In this document: piece after piece, positions 45,044-55,274 of the stretch
How the letters are laid out: each line of letters begins with the position of its first letter
Position numbering within the stretch: the stretch's first letter is position 1
From: an uncultured Rhodospirillales bacterium
Lineage (GTDB): Bacteria > Pseudomonadota > Alphaproteobacteria > RF32 > CAG-239
NCBI GenBank assembly: GCA_902761715.1
Contig: CACWLK010000002.1
Coordinates: 47,629 to 111,628 of the forward strand
Direction: 5' to 3'
Length of the DNA: 64,000 nt
Made by a program: the position numbers and the translations under genes
Notes under the pieces: model-generated
Database searches by the model: none
Told to the model about the DNA's origin: nothing
The model's input: the letters and a program-made list of their open reading frames with translations, nothing else

Positions 45044-45769
45044 ATGGCAAAAAAACACTCTAAAAACGTACACAAAAGAGCAGGGCGCATTCAGGAAATC
45101 CGCACCGCCGAAATCAAAAGACAAAAAGAAAATAGGGCTTTTATGAAACTCGGAGCCAAACTTCGTGCTTATTTCTTTACCGGCATCTTGGTAACGGCAC
45201 CGGTTGCCATGACCTTTTATGTTGCTTACAAAATCATTTTGTGGGTAGATACCGGCGTCAACAAACTTTTGCCACCGCAACTGCGTTCATATTATGATAC
45301 CCTGCCGTTTACCATTCCCGGACTTGGAATTATTGTGCTGATTGTAGCCATGACTTTTGTCGGTATGTTTGCAGCCGGTTTTATCGGTAAATTTTTCATT
45401 CGTCTCGGAGACTGGATTGTTAAACGCATACCGCTTATTTCAACGGTTTATTCTTTGTTGAAAAAAGTGTTTGAAACCTTTTTGTCCGACAAAACTTCGG
45501 CTTTTTCCAAAGTCGTTCTGCTTGAATATCCGCGCAAGGGTATATGGATTCTGGGATTAGTCAGCACTGATACCGAAGGCGAGGTAAAAGACATCTTGAA
45601 GCAAGAAATGGTCAATGTTTTTGTGCCCACCACACCGAACCCAACTTCCGGCTTTCTTATCTTTATGCCCAAGCAAGATTTAATTTATCTTGATATGAGT
45701 GTTGAAGAAGCTCTCAAGTTCATTATTTCCGGTGGCATTGTCTCTCCGGAAGAAGCTAAAAACAAATAA
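45044..45769 (+). CDS. DUF502 family membrane protein
   Basis: The 241-residue protein has a basic N-terminal tail (1-40), two membrane helices (about residues 45-65 and 95-120) and a conserved core: YFFTGILVTAPVAMTFY, IPLISTVYSLLKKVFET and IFMPKQDLIYLDMSVEEALKFIISGGI, all diagnostic for DUF502. Function unknown. GAGG precedes the ATG; coupled to recJ. Confidence 0.92.
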   Translation: MAKKHSKNVHKRAGRIQEIRTAEIKRQKENRAFMKLGAKLRAYFFTGILVTAPVAMTFYVAYKIILWVDTGVNKLLPPQLRSYYDTLPFTIPGLGIIVLIVAMTFVGMFAAGFIGKFFIRLGDWIVKRIPLISTVYSLLKKVFETFLSDKTSAFSKVVLLEYPRKGIWILGLVSTDTEGEVKDILKQEMVNVFVPTTPNPTSGFLIFMPKQDLIYLDMSVEEALKFIISGGIVSPEEAKNK

Positions 45770-45929
45770 CCGTTTGTTTGCCAAACAAACAGCATAAAAA
45801 AACTCTTGCATTTTGTTTTTATTTATAATAAATTACACCCACTTCCGGGAAAGAGGACGATTGAACGCCCCGTTTCTGTAATGAAAACTACCGGGACAAT
45901 AATGTAAATAATAAAACAAAGGAAATTCG

Positions 45930-46544
45930 ATGAAAAGTATTGTTACAACAAAGAAAAAGACTAACCGCAGTCTTAATGCCAACCTCTGGGGTGATCCCAA
46001 GAGCCCGTTGCTCAAACGTGAATACGGTCCTGGTCAACATGGCGCCAGAAAGAAAAAATTAACTGACTACGGTGCACAATTACAAGCAAAACAAAGATTG
46101 AAAACATATTACGGCAACGTTTCAGAAAAACAATTTGCCAAATATTATGCCGAAGCTATTCGCCGCCGCGGTGACGCTGCCGAAAACTTAATCGGTATTT
46201 TGGAATCTCGCTTGGACAACTTGGTATACAAAGCAAAATTTGTTCCGACCATTTTTGCTTCTCGCCAATTTGTTAACCACGGACACATTTTGGTTAACGG
46301 CAAAAGAGTAAACATTCCTTCTTACATGGTAAAAGTTGGTGATGTTATCTCGGTTAAAGAGAGCGCAAAACAAATGGCTATGGTTGTAGCTGCTTTGGAA
46401 TCTAACCTCCATGAAACACCTGCATATTTGGAAGTAGACACCAAGAAGATGGAAGCTAAATACACATTTGTTCCTAAATTTGAAGACGTTCCTTACGCTT
46501 CTGTTATGGAACCGAACATGGTTATCGAGTTCTACTCAAGATAA
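45930..46544 (+). CDS. rpsD: 30S ribosomal protein S4
   Basis: Primary 16S rRNA-binding protein. The 204-residue protein has the N-terminal [23 protein letters not shown] region, S4 RNA-binding domain ([19 protein letters not shown]) and the usual C-terminus. The early region lacks the zinc-type Cys cluster. Highly AT-biased codons. AAAGGA lies 7 bases before the ATG. The 100-base leader holds CCGGGA twice with GC-rich segments between, unlike its AT-rich surroundings. Confidence 0.96.
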   Translation: MKSIVTTKKKTNRSLNANLWGDPKSPLLKREYGPGQHGARKKKLTDYGAQLQAKQRLKTYYGNVSEKQFAKYYAEAIRRRGDAAENLIGILESRLDNLVYKAKFVPTIFASRQFVNHGHILVNGKRVNIPSYMVKVGDVISVKESAKQMAMVVAALESNLHETPAYLEVDTKKMEAKYTFVPKFEDVPYASVMEPNMVIEFYSR

Positions 46545-46566
46545 TCAGCGTTTTAGCGCACAATTT

Positions 46567-46603
46567 AAAACCCTCAAGATTATGTGCAATCTTGAGGGTT
46601 TTT
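46567..46603 (+). terminator. rpsD terminator
   Basis: Stem AAACCCTCAAGATT/AATCTTGAGGGTTT with loop ATGTGC and a T run, 22 bases after the rpsD stop. Confidence 0.85.
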
Positions 46604-46661
46604 GCTTTAAAAGATTCCTATCCCTGTTATATTAGCCCTGTAAATTATGAAAGGTATCATC

Positions 46662-48800
46662 ATGAATACGACAGAAAGAAAAGAACCGAGTTTTAACAAT
46701 TCCGGAGAAATCAGCGGACCGATTACCAGTTATCGTTTATCATCAAATCCTCGTCCGCCCAGAAGCAGAATCAAAAAGCATCCAGCACTCAACTATTGGC
46801 TTAATCTCATATTCTTTATGATTATTGGCATTTCTCTTTTGAGTACAGATTTTGTTCTGTATTCGTCTTCAGGTGCCGGCAATATCTTTTCGGCATTTCC
46901 GATGCCTCGTCCCGACATTCTCGTCGCCATGGTTATCATTGCCTCAATTACCGGAGTAATTTATTTTCTTTTATCAGGTTTTACTTTTACCTTAAGTTTG
47001 CTAACAGCAGGCATAATTTATCTATTTTCAACAGCTATGTTCAGCCAGTTCTCTGATTACGGAACGTTACCCGTATTTTTAGGACTGTCATCGACATATA
47101 TTTCTTTGGCTGCTTGCATAATTTCTTTTATCCTGTTGCTTTGGGGCAAAAAGAAAATTCGTTTTCTGTTTGCATGTATAGCTGCCGGCGTATTTTGTTA
47201 TGTATCAATGCAACAAAACTCCTCACAGCCTGAATACACCATTACTAGAAACGAAACACCTGCAACCGAAAATGCTGATAAAAATGTAGCTTTCATAAAC
47301 ATTATGCTTCCTGAGCTTCCTTCTTACAGCTACCTTTCCGGCTTGTCTGATGATCAGGCCAACAAAGTATACCGTGATCAGTTACGTTCAATCATGCTTG
47401 GTTTCCATGCTCAATACGGTTTCAAATTGTTCCCGAATGCATACGTAAATGATTATAATCCTTATTTGAATGCCGCTGACAATCTGAACTTTGCCATTCC
47501 TGCTGACAAATATGCCAACATTCAGTCTCAAATTCAAAAAGACAGCCATTGGACTTTCAAAATGCGCAATGACTACGAGGTCAACCTTGCCAATGCAGAA
47601 ATGATTGATGCACTTAAATCGCAAGGCTACAAAATTAATGCTTATCAATCTCATGGCATTAATCTCTGTCGTAAAAATAATGAAAACAATGTCGATTACT
47701 GCTTAACCCAAATCAGCAATCCGAACACAATCAACAATAACCAATACTCCATGTTTGAAAAAGCCGGCATTATCTTGACGCAATGGCTTGAAAGTACAGG
47801 TTGGTTTGAAAAATCTGCTCCAATGATATATAATCGTTTGAGCAAATTCTTTAGTGTCGATAAACTCCCGCTGATTGGTACATCTTATGACGGACTGTAT
47901 GTCATCAATTCCATTCAAACATTTGACTTAGCAATGCAGGACATTCTCAACAACAAAGGCAAACAGGCATATTTTATCTATGTCGATTTGCCGGCTGAAA
48001 CCTTTGTATATGATGACATGTGCAATCTCAAACCCGTTGATGACTGGATTGTCAAAGCCGGTCAACCCTGGACCAAAAAAGTCTTTAGCATGGAAAAGAG
48101 AAGTGCTCAATTCAGACAAACCATGTGCCTATACGGCAAACTCAGCCAGCTTATGCAAAACTTGCAAACCGCAGGATTGCTTGCCGACAGTACCATTGTT
48201 ATCCAAGGTTTGAGCGGAATGAACGACCTCTCCGGCATGCCTGATATTTCTCAAGCTGATGCTTTTCTTAACGGCAGAACCACCAACGTTGCTATATCTG
48301 CTCCGGACAGTCGCAAATTTACCATTAACAAGTCAATTTGCTCTACACCTGACATCATCAACCAAACTATGAACGACCAAAAATGTGTTGAGTTCAATGG
48401 TGAAAAGCCGTCAAAGAGCACCAAAGACAGCATTCTCGCCAAAATGGAAGCTATTGTTTATGACAATGACACTGCTCAAAAATCATATCAACAATACGTA
48501 GAGTGGTTTAAGGCATGGAAACAAAACAACTATCCGAACACCACAACTCAACCGGTAGAACCTGATTTGCAACCGATAGAAGATGCCGATTCTACCGAGG
48601 GAGAGCCCAAACCTCTGAACGAAGGCAATGATGATGAAATTATACATAAAGAACCCAAAATGTTGCCTTTGGAAGAAAAAAGTATTGGAGAGAGCAAAGT
48701 TATGAGCGGACAGATTAATGTTGCCCCCGAAGCCAAAGTTGAATCTCTGTCAGAAATGAGCCGTGAACCCGTAGAAGAGGTCAGTGGTGAAAATTTGTAA
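46662..48800 (+). CDS. Five-TM membrane protein with degenerate sulfatase-like periplasmic domain
   Basis: The 712-residue protein has a basic cytoplasmic N-terminus (1-43), about five membrane helices (45-195), a large periplasmic domain (215-600) and an acidic tail (610-712). The soluble part has the order of an alkaline-phosphatase/sulfatase fold: core strand VAFINIMLPELPSY, a helix DALKSQGYKINAYQSHG, FIYVDLPAE, and LMQNLQTAGLLADSTIVIQGLSG where active enzymes read DHG. Metal ligands thus appear lost. This architecture resembles E. coli YejM/PbgA, a non-catalytic sulfatase-fold regulator of LPS synthesis; homology is inferred from layout, not proven. AAAGG lies 7 bases before ATG 46662. 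Overlaps yejE by 17 bases. Confidence 0.7.
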   Translation: MNTTERKEPSFNNSGEISGPITSYRLSSNPRPPRSRIKKHPALNYWLNLIFFMIIGISLLSTDFVLYSSSGAGNIFSAFPMPRPDILVAMVIIASITGVIYFLLSGFTFTLSLLTAGIIYLFSTAMFSQFSDYGTLPVFLGLSSTYISLAACIISFILLLWGKKKIRFLFACIAAGVFCYVSMQQNSSQPEYTITRNETPATENADKNVAFINIMLPELPSYSYLSGLSDDQANKVYRDQLRSIMLGFHAQYGFKLFPNAYVNDYNPYLNAADNLNFAIPADKYANIQSQIQKDSHWTFKMRNDYEVNLANAEMIDALKSQGYKINAYQSHGINLCRKNNENNVDYCLTQISNPNTINNNQYSMFEKAGIILTQWLESTGWFEKSAPMIYNRLSKFFSVDKLPLIGTSYDGLYVINSIQTFDLAMQDILNNKGKQAYFIYVDLPAETFVYDDMCNLKPVDDWIVKAGQPWTKKVFSMEKRSAQFRQTMCLYGKLSQLMQNLQTAGLLADSTIVIQGLSGMNDLSGMPDISQADAFLNGRTTNVAISAPDSRKFTINKSICSTPDIINQTMNDQKCVEFNGEKPSKSTKDSILAKMEAIVYDNDTAQKSYQQYVEWFKAWKQNNYPNTTTQPVEPDLQPIEDADSTEGEPKPLNEGNDDEIIHKEPKMLPLEEKSIGESKVMSGQINVAPEAKVESLSEMSREPVEEVSGENL

Positions 48801-49800
48801 CGCCATACATCTTTTCCGACAAAACAAGCGTGCCTATTGGTCAGCAATAGTTTTCTTATCTTTGTTGCTTATAAGTATGCTTTCCGAGTTTATAGCAAAT
48901 GACAAACCTCTTGTTATGTCATACAACAACCAGCTTTATTTTCCGATTTTCAAAACTTACACCGACCTAGATTTTGGTGGAGATTTTCCGACATCGGCTG
49001 ATTATAAGGATGAGTTTATCATCAACAACATCAATAAAAATGGCTGGATGATTATGCCGATTATCCCTTTTTCGTTCAACACGGTTGATTTCAAACTAAA
49101 AACTCCGACGCCATCGGCTCCTGACCGCACTCACTGGCTCGGCACCGATGACGAGGGTAGGGATATTCTGGCACGAATTCTTTATGGAATAAGGCTTTCT
49201 GTTGCATTTGCTTTTGCTCTTACATTAATTTCGTCGGCAATCGGAATCTTCGCAGGAGCTATTCAAGGTTATCTCGGCGGCAAAACCGATATTATCATGC
49301 AAAGATTTATTGAAATTTGGGACTCTCTGCCGCAACTGTTTATCCTCATAATTGTTGCCAGCCTTTTTATTCCGACATTCTGGACATTGCTGATTATTAT
49401 GCTGTTGTTTTCCTGGACATCACTTACAGGCATGGTCAGAGCCGAATTTATGCGTACCCGCAATTTTGAATTTGTAAAAGCGGCACGAGTACTTGGCGTA
49501 AGCAACTGGCGCATTATTTATCGCCACATTTTACCCAACGCCTTAGTCGCTACCATTACTTTTATTCCTTTTTTAATTTCAGAAGCCATTGTTGCCCTTA
49601 CTGCACTCGATTTTTTAGGACTGGGACTGTCTCAAGACTACCCGTCATTGGGAGATTTAGTCAGACAGGGCAAAGACAACCTTCAAGCCCCATGGATTGG
49701 CGTTTCCATCTTCATTGTCCTTTCGTCACTTTTGACTTTGCTTATTTTTATAGGCGAGGGTGTTCGAGATATTCTTGATACCAGAAAGGTGCAGCGATGA
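48784..49800 (+). CDS. yejE: ABC transporter permease YejE
   Basis: Inner-membrane permease of the oligopeptide/microcin C importer type. The 338-residue protein aligns along its length with E. coli YejE: SEFIANDKPLVMSYN, DFGGDFPTSADYKDEF, NGWMIMPIIPFSFNT, HWLGTDDEGRDILARILYG, the EAA loop ARVLGVSNWRIIYRHILPNA and ALDFLGLGL. Start GTG at 48784 inside the upstream gene with GAGG before it; GTG at 48787 is an alternative. Overlaps yejF by 4 bases. No yejA or yejB is present in the window. Confidence 0.93.
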   Translation: MVKICNAIHLFRQNKRAYWSAIVFLSLLLISMLSEFIANDKPLVMSYNNQLYFPIFKTYTDLDFGGDFPTSADYKDEFIINNINKNGWMIMPIIPFSFNTVDFKLKTPTPSAPDRTHWLGTDDEGRDILARILYGIRLSVAFAFALTLISSAIGIFAGAIQGYLGGKTDIIMQRFIEIWDSLPQLFILIIVASLFIPTFWTLLIIMLLFSWTSLTGMVRAEFMRTRNFEFVKAARVLGVSNWRIIYRHILPNALVATITFIPFLISEAIVALTALDFLGLGLSQDYPSLGDLVRQGKDNLQAPWIGVSIFIVLSSLLTLLIFIGEGVRDILDTRKVQR

Positions 49801-51350
49801 GTTTACTTAACGTGCAAAAACTAAGTGTTACAGTCAACAACGGGCGCAAAGTTGTAAACAACATCAGCTTTGAACTAAACCGCGGTGAAATATTGGGAAT
49901 AGTGGGGGAATCCGGCTCCGGCAAATCATTAACCGCACAATCAATATTAGGTCTTTTCCCGTGTCGCCAAACCAGCTCTATTTTGCTGAATAATCAAGAA
50001 CTTTGCGGTCTAAGTGAAGATAAATGGCAAACAATCCGCGGCAAAAAAATCGGATTTATTTTTCAAGAACCTATGTCTTCACTCAACCCACTACATACAA
50101 TCGGAAAACAAATCGCCGAAGCCATTCTCGTTCACAACCCGTGCTCCCATACTTCTGCGCAAAAACAAGCCCTTGAGCTCCTTAAAACCGTCGGTATTCC
50201 CAATGCGGCTCAGCGCTTGAAAGCCTATCCTTTTGAATTGTCTGGCGGACAACGGCAAAGGGTAATGATTGCAATGGCCATCGCCAACACTCCTGAAATT
50301 TTGATTGCCGATGAACCGACTACCGCATTAGATGTTACTGTACAAGAACAAATACTCGATTTGCTACTGAAATTACGCAAAAAAATGAACATGGCAATCA
50401 TATTTATCAGCCACGATCTCTCTGTAATTCGCAAAATAGCTGATAGAGTACTTGTAATGAAAGACGGACAGATAGTCGAGCAGGGACCAGCCGAAAAAAT
50501 CTTCACCGCACCTAAAAACGATTACACCAAAACATTAATTAACTCATCTAACATACGGAAAAATATTATTAATTCTAAAAACAAAACAATCCTTGATGCT
50601 CAACATATCAAAGTAACATTTCCACTCAAAAAGAACTTTTGGGGAAGGGTAACATCATCTATAAAAGCCGTAAATGACGTATCTTTCGTGTTATCAGGCG
50701 GTCAAACACTTGGAATTGTTGGAGAATCCGGATCCGGAAAAAGTACGCTTGGACTTTCTTTGGTAGGAATCAATCGATATGAGGGTGATTTTATCTATAA
50801 AAATCAACGCATAACTCCTTCAAATCGACATAATTTATGCAGTAAAATCCAAATGGTATTCCAAGATCCCTATAACTCTTTGAATCCACGAATGAATGTT
50901 GAACAAATTATCAGCGAAGGACTTATTGTAAATTGTCCTAAATTATCAAAGGCAGAATTGCATAACCGGGTTATTAAAGCAATAGAGGAGGTTGGTCTGA
51001 CCGCAAATGACCTTAAAAAATATCCTCATCAATTTTCCGGCGGACAACGACAACGCATTGCAATTGCTCGAGCATTAATCCTAAACCCGGAGCTGGTTGT
51101 TCTTGACGAACCGACATCTGCGCTTGATGTTACCATACAAGCTCAAATTATCAAGTTGTTACAACAAATTCAAAACAATCGCGGCATAAGTTATATTTTT
51201 ATATCTCACGACATGAAAGCCATTAGAGCCATGTCAGATAAAATAATTGTCATGAAAGATGGAAAAATCATTGAGCAAGGATCTGCACAACAAATCTATA
51301 ACAACCCGCAAAAAGAATATACCAAAAACCTTATAAGAGCCGCTTGCTAG
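49797..51350 (+). CDS. yejF: ABC transporter ATP-binding protein YejF (two ABC domains)
   Basis: Fused double ATPase of the Yej/Opp/Dpp type. The 517-residue protein has two full cassettes: Walker A GESGSGKS at about residues 38-45 and 308-315, signature LSGGQRQR near 154 and FSGGQRQR near 418, Walker B LIADEPT and VLDEPT. Coupled by ATGA overlap to yejE. Lower GC in its second half. The operon ends here; a 150-base AT-rich gap follows. Confidence 0.95.
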   Translation: MSLLNVQKLSVTVNNGRKVVNNISFELNRGEILGIVGESGSGKSLTAQSILGLFPCRQTSSILLNNQELCGLSEDKWQTIRGKKIGFIFQEPMSSLNPLHTIGKQIAEAILVHNPCSHTSAQKQALELLKTVGIPNAAQRLKAYPFELSGGQRQRVMIAMAIANTPEILIADEPTTALDVTVQEQILDLLLKLRKKMNMAIIFISHDLSVIRKIADRVLVMKDGQIVEQGPAEKIFTAPKNDYTKTLINSSNIRKNIINSKNKTILDAQHIKVTFPLKKNFWGRVTSSIKAVNDVSFVLSGGQTLGIVGESGSGKSTLGLSLVGINRYEGDFIYKNQRITPSNRHNLCSKIQMVFQDPYNSLNPRMNVEQIISEGLIVNCPKLSKAELHNRVIKAIEEVGLTANDLKKYPHQFSGGQRQRIAIARALILNPELVVLDEPTSALDVTIQAQIIKLLQQIQNNRGISYIFISHDMKAIRAMSDKIIVMKDGKIIEQGSAQQIYNNPQKEYTKNLIRAAC

Positions 51351-51503
51351 AAAATGATAAATTTTGATATTCGTAAACTTGTAGGGCAATTGCTAAAAAA
51401 GCACATATATTTGTCGCATAATTTATATTATGTATAGTTTAATTAAAATCTATACCGTATTGTTATTAATTTATAATATGCTGCAAAATATCACAAAAAA
51501 CGA

Positions 51504-52190
51504 TTATTTTTTGATTATTTGACTCATAAAAACTATTTCGTCATTGACTATTTTGTGAGTCAGATTTTCATATTCTTGAACCCGAACATCAACACCATGA
51601 TTTTTTAACCAGTCAATCGAAAAATCTAAAGTTTTATACTGCACGGTTACATCTGATTTTCCATGCAGCATATAAACATCAGGTTTTGAGACCAATTCTT
51701 TTGCCAAACAATCTTTACCGGCCACAATCCCTGACAACGCAAAACAGCCGCCTACCCGACCTTTCCTACTCAAAGCCGTAAACAGCGCCATCATTGCTCC
51801 TTGTGAAAAACCGGCGACATACGTGCATTCATCGTCCAGTCCGTACAAAGCCTGCATTTCATCAATAAACTCGTTCATCTCACGAGCTCTGATGGTCAAT
51901 TGTTCTCCGGCTTTGTTATATATTTCGACAATTTCCTCCACAGAAGTCTGCGGATTGCGCCTTTTTCGCTCGACGTCATAAGCTGATACATCATACCATT
52001 CAAGCACTTTGCTGTTTTTATGGTGTTTATCTGATTGTGGCGTAACAATAACACATTCCGGAAGCAAAGACGATAAAAGCCCCATATCCGGCGACAAATC
52101 GTCCATTGAGCTTTTATAGCCATGTATAAAAACGACCAATTTCTTAGGGTTAAGCGTGTTGCCGTAACTTTTATATTTAAATTTTGACAA
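51504..52190 (-). CDS. Phospholipase/carboxylesterase-type alpha/beta hydrolase
   Basis: The 228-residue protein belongs to the Abhydrolase_2 esterase group: VVFIHGYKSSMDDL (oxyanion), the nucleophile motif GFSQGAMMA, LHGKSDVTVQY (acid) and a C-terminal NLTHKI (His). Substrates in the family are short acyl esters or lysophospholipids. Start is TTG at 52190 with GGAG about 8 bases upstream. It follows parC by 13 bases and ends the recO-parC unit. Confidence 0.85.
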   Translation of the reverse strand: MSKFKYKSYGNTLNPKKLVVFIHGYKSSMDDLSPDMGLLSSLLPECVIVTPQSDKHHKNSKVLEWYDVSAYDVERKRRNPQTSVEEIVEIYNKAGEQLTIRAREMNEFIDEMQALYGLDDECTYVAGFSQGAMMALFTALSRKGRVGGCFALSGIVAGKDCLAKELVSKPDVYMLHGKSDVTVQYKTLDFSIDWLKNHGVDVRVQEYENLTHKIVNDEIVFMSQIIKK

Positions 52191-52203
52191 CTACCTGCTC
52201 CGT

Positions 52204-54423
52204 TTAACTGAAAAATTTGTTATTTTTCGGAAATCCGAACGGCACGAGCTTACCTACCTGTCCTCGATGTCCCAACCAGGTCATCAGCTCTGTCTCCACG
52301 CCGACACCGCCCGAACGACTAAAGCTAAACCCGTCTGCTTCATTAAAGAACTGAATATCTGACAATCCGCCGTCCTTGTATTTTTGCAACAAAACGCCGT
52401 GTCCACGTGCCATTGTCGGTATTTCTTCCGTCTTAAATATCAATAACTTGCGGTTTTCGCCTACAGTTGCAACCATATTTCCGCTTACTTTAACACAGAA
52501 TATCGATTTTTCGCCGGCAGCAACATTCATAATCTTACGTCCACTGCGAGTTTGCGCTAAAATATGATTTTCATCAACAATAAAACCTCTGCCGCTATTG
52601 GTTGCCAACAAATAGGAAGCTTTAGGTTCAAACACAAACATTGCAGTAATGCTGTCATTATTTGCAATATCAATCATCAAGCGCAACGGCTGACCAAATC
52701 CTCTTCCGGTCGGCACATCATTTGCTGATATATTAAAGAACTTACCCGAACTATCCAAAACCACTAATTTGTCAGTAGTTTGTGCATGAATTGCAAACGC
52801 CAGTTCATCATCATCCTTAAACTTAAAGTCAGTACTTAAATCAACATGTCCTTTAAGTCCTCTAATCCAGCCTTTTTGCGACAAAATTACGGTTACCGGC
52901 TCTTTTTCAATCAAAGCTTCAATCGGAACTTCTACCACATCAGCCACTTCCGAAAACTCGGTTCTGCGTCGTCCAAGAGCTGTTTTTTTGCCAAAACGTT
53001 CTTTAGTTTGTTTGATCTCTTCGGCAATAGCTTGCCATTGTTTACTCTCACTGCCGAGCAACTCCTCCAGTCCGGCTTTTTCTCCGCTCAGCTCATCATA
53101 TTCGTCACGAATTTGGCTTTCTTCCAATCTGCGCAGAGAACGCAGTTTCATATTCAAAATCGCTTCCGCCTGATTATCGGTCAGCTTAAATTCCTTCATC
53201 ATAACAGCCTTGGCATCATCTTCGCCGCGAATAATTTCAATAATTCGGTCAAGATTGAGATATGCCGTCAAATATCCGGTCAAAATTTCCAATCGATAAT
53301 TTATCTTATCCAAACGATAATTTGTACGCCTTAACAGCACATTATGACGATGATTTAAATATTCGCGCAAAACTTCCTTTATGCTCATCACTCTTGGAAC
53401 ACCGTCAGAATCAAGCACATTCATATTCATGTTGAAACGGCTTTCCAAGTCTGTCTGCTTAAATAAATGCTCCATCAGCAAATTTGCATCAACTGTACGG
53501 CTTTTAGGCTCCAATACAATGCGAACATCTTGCGCAGATTCATCTCTGATATCATTAAGTAACGGAACTTTTTTATTAATCAGCAACTCAGCAATCTTTT
53601 CGACGAGCTTGGCTTTTTGCACCATATACGGAATTTCAGTAACCACGATTTGATATTGTCCGTGGCCGAGATCTTCTTTTTCCCACTTAGCCCTAATCCT
53701 GAAAACGCCTTTTCCGCTTGTGTAGTTATCCAAAATAGTTTGGAACTTGTCAACAATTACTCCGCCGGTCGGAAAATCAGGTCCTTTTAATTTTTTGACC
53801 AGCGGTTCTATCTCACATTGCGGATTATCAATCATATACAATAAGGCATCGCTGATTTCGCTCAAATTATGCGGTGGAATATTGGTTGCCATACCAACGG
53901 CAATACCTGATGTTCCGTTGCACAACAAATTCGGAACAGCCGCCGGCATAACCAGAGGCTCACTTTCCTCTCCGTCATACGTATCCATAAAATCGACAGC
54001 ATTATCATTCAGCCCTTCCATCAAGGCCATAGCAAAATCAGTCAGTCTGGCCTCTGTATAACGCATGGCTGCCGGACCGTCGCCATCAATATTACCAAAA
54101 TTGCCCTGCCCGTCCACCAGCGGATAGCGAACTGAAAAGTCCTGTGCCAAACGAGCCATTGCACCATAAACAGCACTATCTCCGTGCGGGTGATATTTAC
54201 CGATGACATCACCGACTACACGTGCGCATTTCTTAAAACCTGATTTTGGATCAAGGTGTAGCTGACGCATTGCATACATCAAACGTCTGTGCACCGGTTT
54301 CAAACCGTCTCTCACATCAGGCAAAGAGCGAGACACAATTGTTGACATTGCATACGACAAATAGCGCTTGCTGAGTTCTTCAGCCAGTTGAACATCTTTT
54401 ATTTTTAATTCAGTTTCCGACAT
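52204..54423 (-). CDS. parC: DNA topoisomerase IV subunit A
   Basis: Breakage-reunion subunit of the decatenating type II topoisomerase. At 739 residues it is ParC-like rather than GyrA-like, and it lacks a GyrA box. Motifs: [39 protein letters not shown], and [10 protein letters not shown] with the active-site Tyr. In E. coli ParC numbering residue 80 is Ser but residue 84, normally Glu, is Gly. Eight bases after recO. Confidence 0.94.
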   Translation of the reverse strand: MSETELKIKDVQLAEELSKRYLSYAMSTIVSRSLPDVRDGLKPVHRRLMYAMRQLHLDPKSGFKKCARVVGDVIGKYHPHGDSAVYGAMARLAQDFSVRYPLVDGQGNFGNIDGDGPAAMRYTEARLTDFAMALMEGLNDNAVDFMDTYDGEESEPLVMPAAVPNLLCNGTSGIAVGMATNIPPHNLSEISDALLYMIDNPQCEIEPLVKKLKGPDFPTGGVIVDKFQTILDNYTSGKGVFRIRAKWEKEDLGHGQYQIVVTEIPYMVQKAKLVEKIAELLINKKVPLLNDIRDESAQDVRIVLEPKSRTVDANLLMEHLFKQTDLESRFNMNMNVLDSDGVPRVMSIKEVLREYLNHRHNVLLRRTNYRLDKINYRLEILTGYLTAYLNLDRIIEIIRGEDDAKAVMMKEFKLTDNQAEAILNMKLRSLRRLEESQIRDEYDELSGEKAGLEELLGSESKQWQAIAEEIKQTKERFGKKTALGRRRTEFSEVADVVEVPIEALIEKEPVTVILSQKGWIRGLKGHVDLSTDFKFKDDDELAFAIHAQTTDKLVVLDSSGKFFNISANDVPTGRGFGQPLRLMIDIANNDSITAMFVFEPKASYLLATNSGRGFIVDENHILAQTRSGRKIMNVAAGEKSIFCVKVSGNMVATVGENRKLLIFKTEEIPTMARGHGVLLQKYKDGGLSDIQFFNEADGFSFSRSGGVGVETELMTWLGHRGQVGKLVPFGFPKNNKFFS

Positions 54424-54431
54424 AATTTCTC

Positions 54432-55148
54432 TTATAATGCTAGATTTTCTAGCAAGCTAGCACGGTTTGGCGGAAATTTCAAGTTGTGGATTTGAAAAAA
54501 GTTTTTATTGAGGAAAAATTCTGTCATCTTTAATAAATCCGCCACTTCCGACGGTGTTGGGTTATAATTTTTATCCACAATAAAATGCGGATACATAAAC
54601 AATTTATTTTTATATGGTTCACCCGATTCTGCACACACAGCCTTACCACTTTTAGGTGATACATAAGCCAAATTCTCGGTTGTTCCCGTGTCTGCACACT
54701 CACTCAAATCAAGCCCTACTCCCAAATATTCCAACAAATAAAATTCAAAAAAAGCATAATGAACTCGCCAATTAGGCTCATTTACAAGCTGAAAAAAACT
54801 GTCGATATAATAATAAAACCTTTCCAGATTTTCATTTTCCGGCAGACATGCCACCACCAACGAACACAGCCCCGACAAAGCCGCCAGTTTTGCCCCGTCA
54901 TTCATAAAATTAATTGCCGTCGGCATCAACAGTTCACATTTCATCGAGAGCATATTTTCATCAACTCTGGCATAACAATCAGTACTTATCAAATTACCGA
55001 TTTGATAAGTGCCTAAATTTTTCTTACTCATAGCCCCGCGCACAAAACCGCACAGCAAACCGTGCTGTTTTGTAACCACCGTTACTATCAGTGAGTTTTC
55101 GCCATACTTGCGTAAGGCTACGATATATCCTTCATCCTTAAACTGCAT
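54432..55148 (-). CDS. recO: DNA repair protein RecO
   Basis: Recombination mediator loading RecA with RecR. The 238-residue protein has an N-terminal OB-fold (residues 1-80; [27 protein letters not shown]) and a C-terminal helical domain; the Cys-rich segment around CADTG...[10 protein letters not shown] may correspond to the zinc site of some RecO. No clear ribosome binding site before the ATG. First gene of recO-parC-esterase. Confidence 0.92.
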   Translation of the reverse strand: MQFKDEGYIVALRKYGENSLIVTVVTKQHGLLCGFVRGAMSKKNLGTYQIGNLISTDCYARVDENMLSMKCELLMPTAINFMNDGAKLAALSGLCSLVVACLPENENLERFYYYIDSFFQLVNEPNWRVHYAFFEFYLLEYLGVGLDLSECADTGTTENLAYVSPKSGKAVCAESGEPYKNKLFMYPHFIVDKNYNPTPSEVADLLKMTEFFLNKNFFQIHNLKFPPNRASLLENLAL

Positions 55149-55191
55149 ATTTTATTGATAATACAATTATATCGTTTAGCAAGTTTAAAAT

Positions 55192-55226
55192 AAAAAAAGC
55201 CCGGTCTCATTGCTGAGACGGGGCTT
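55192..55226 (-). terminator. Terminator of the orphan GC-rich gene
   Basis: On the minus strand, stem GCCCCGTCTC/GAGACCGGGC (one G-T) with loop AGCAAT followed by seven T. Confidence 0.8.
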
Positions 55227-55274
55227 CCGGTTGTTAGTTAGTTGGTTATTAATTGGCGCAAAGCGCCGCCGCGG

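Noticed and set aside
45773..45793. Palindrome GTTTGTTTG/CAAACAAAC after the DUF502 gene as terminator
   Set aside because: There is no T run on the plus strand and pairing is weak; it may be a terminator only in the loosest sense.
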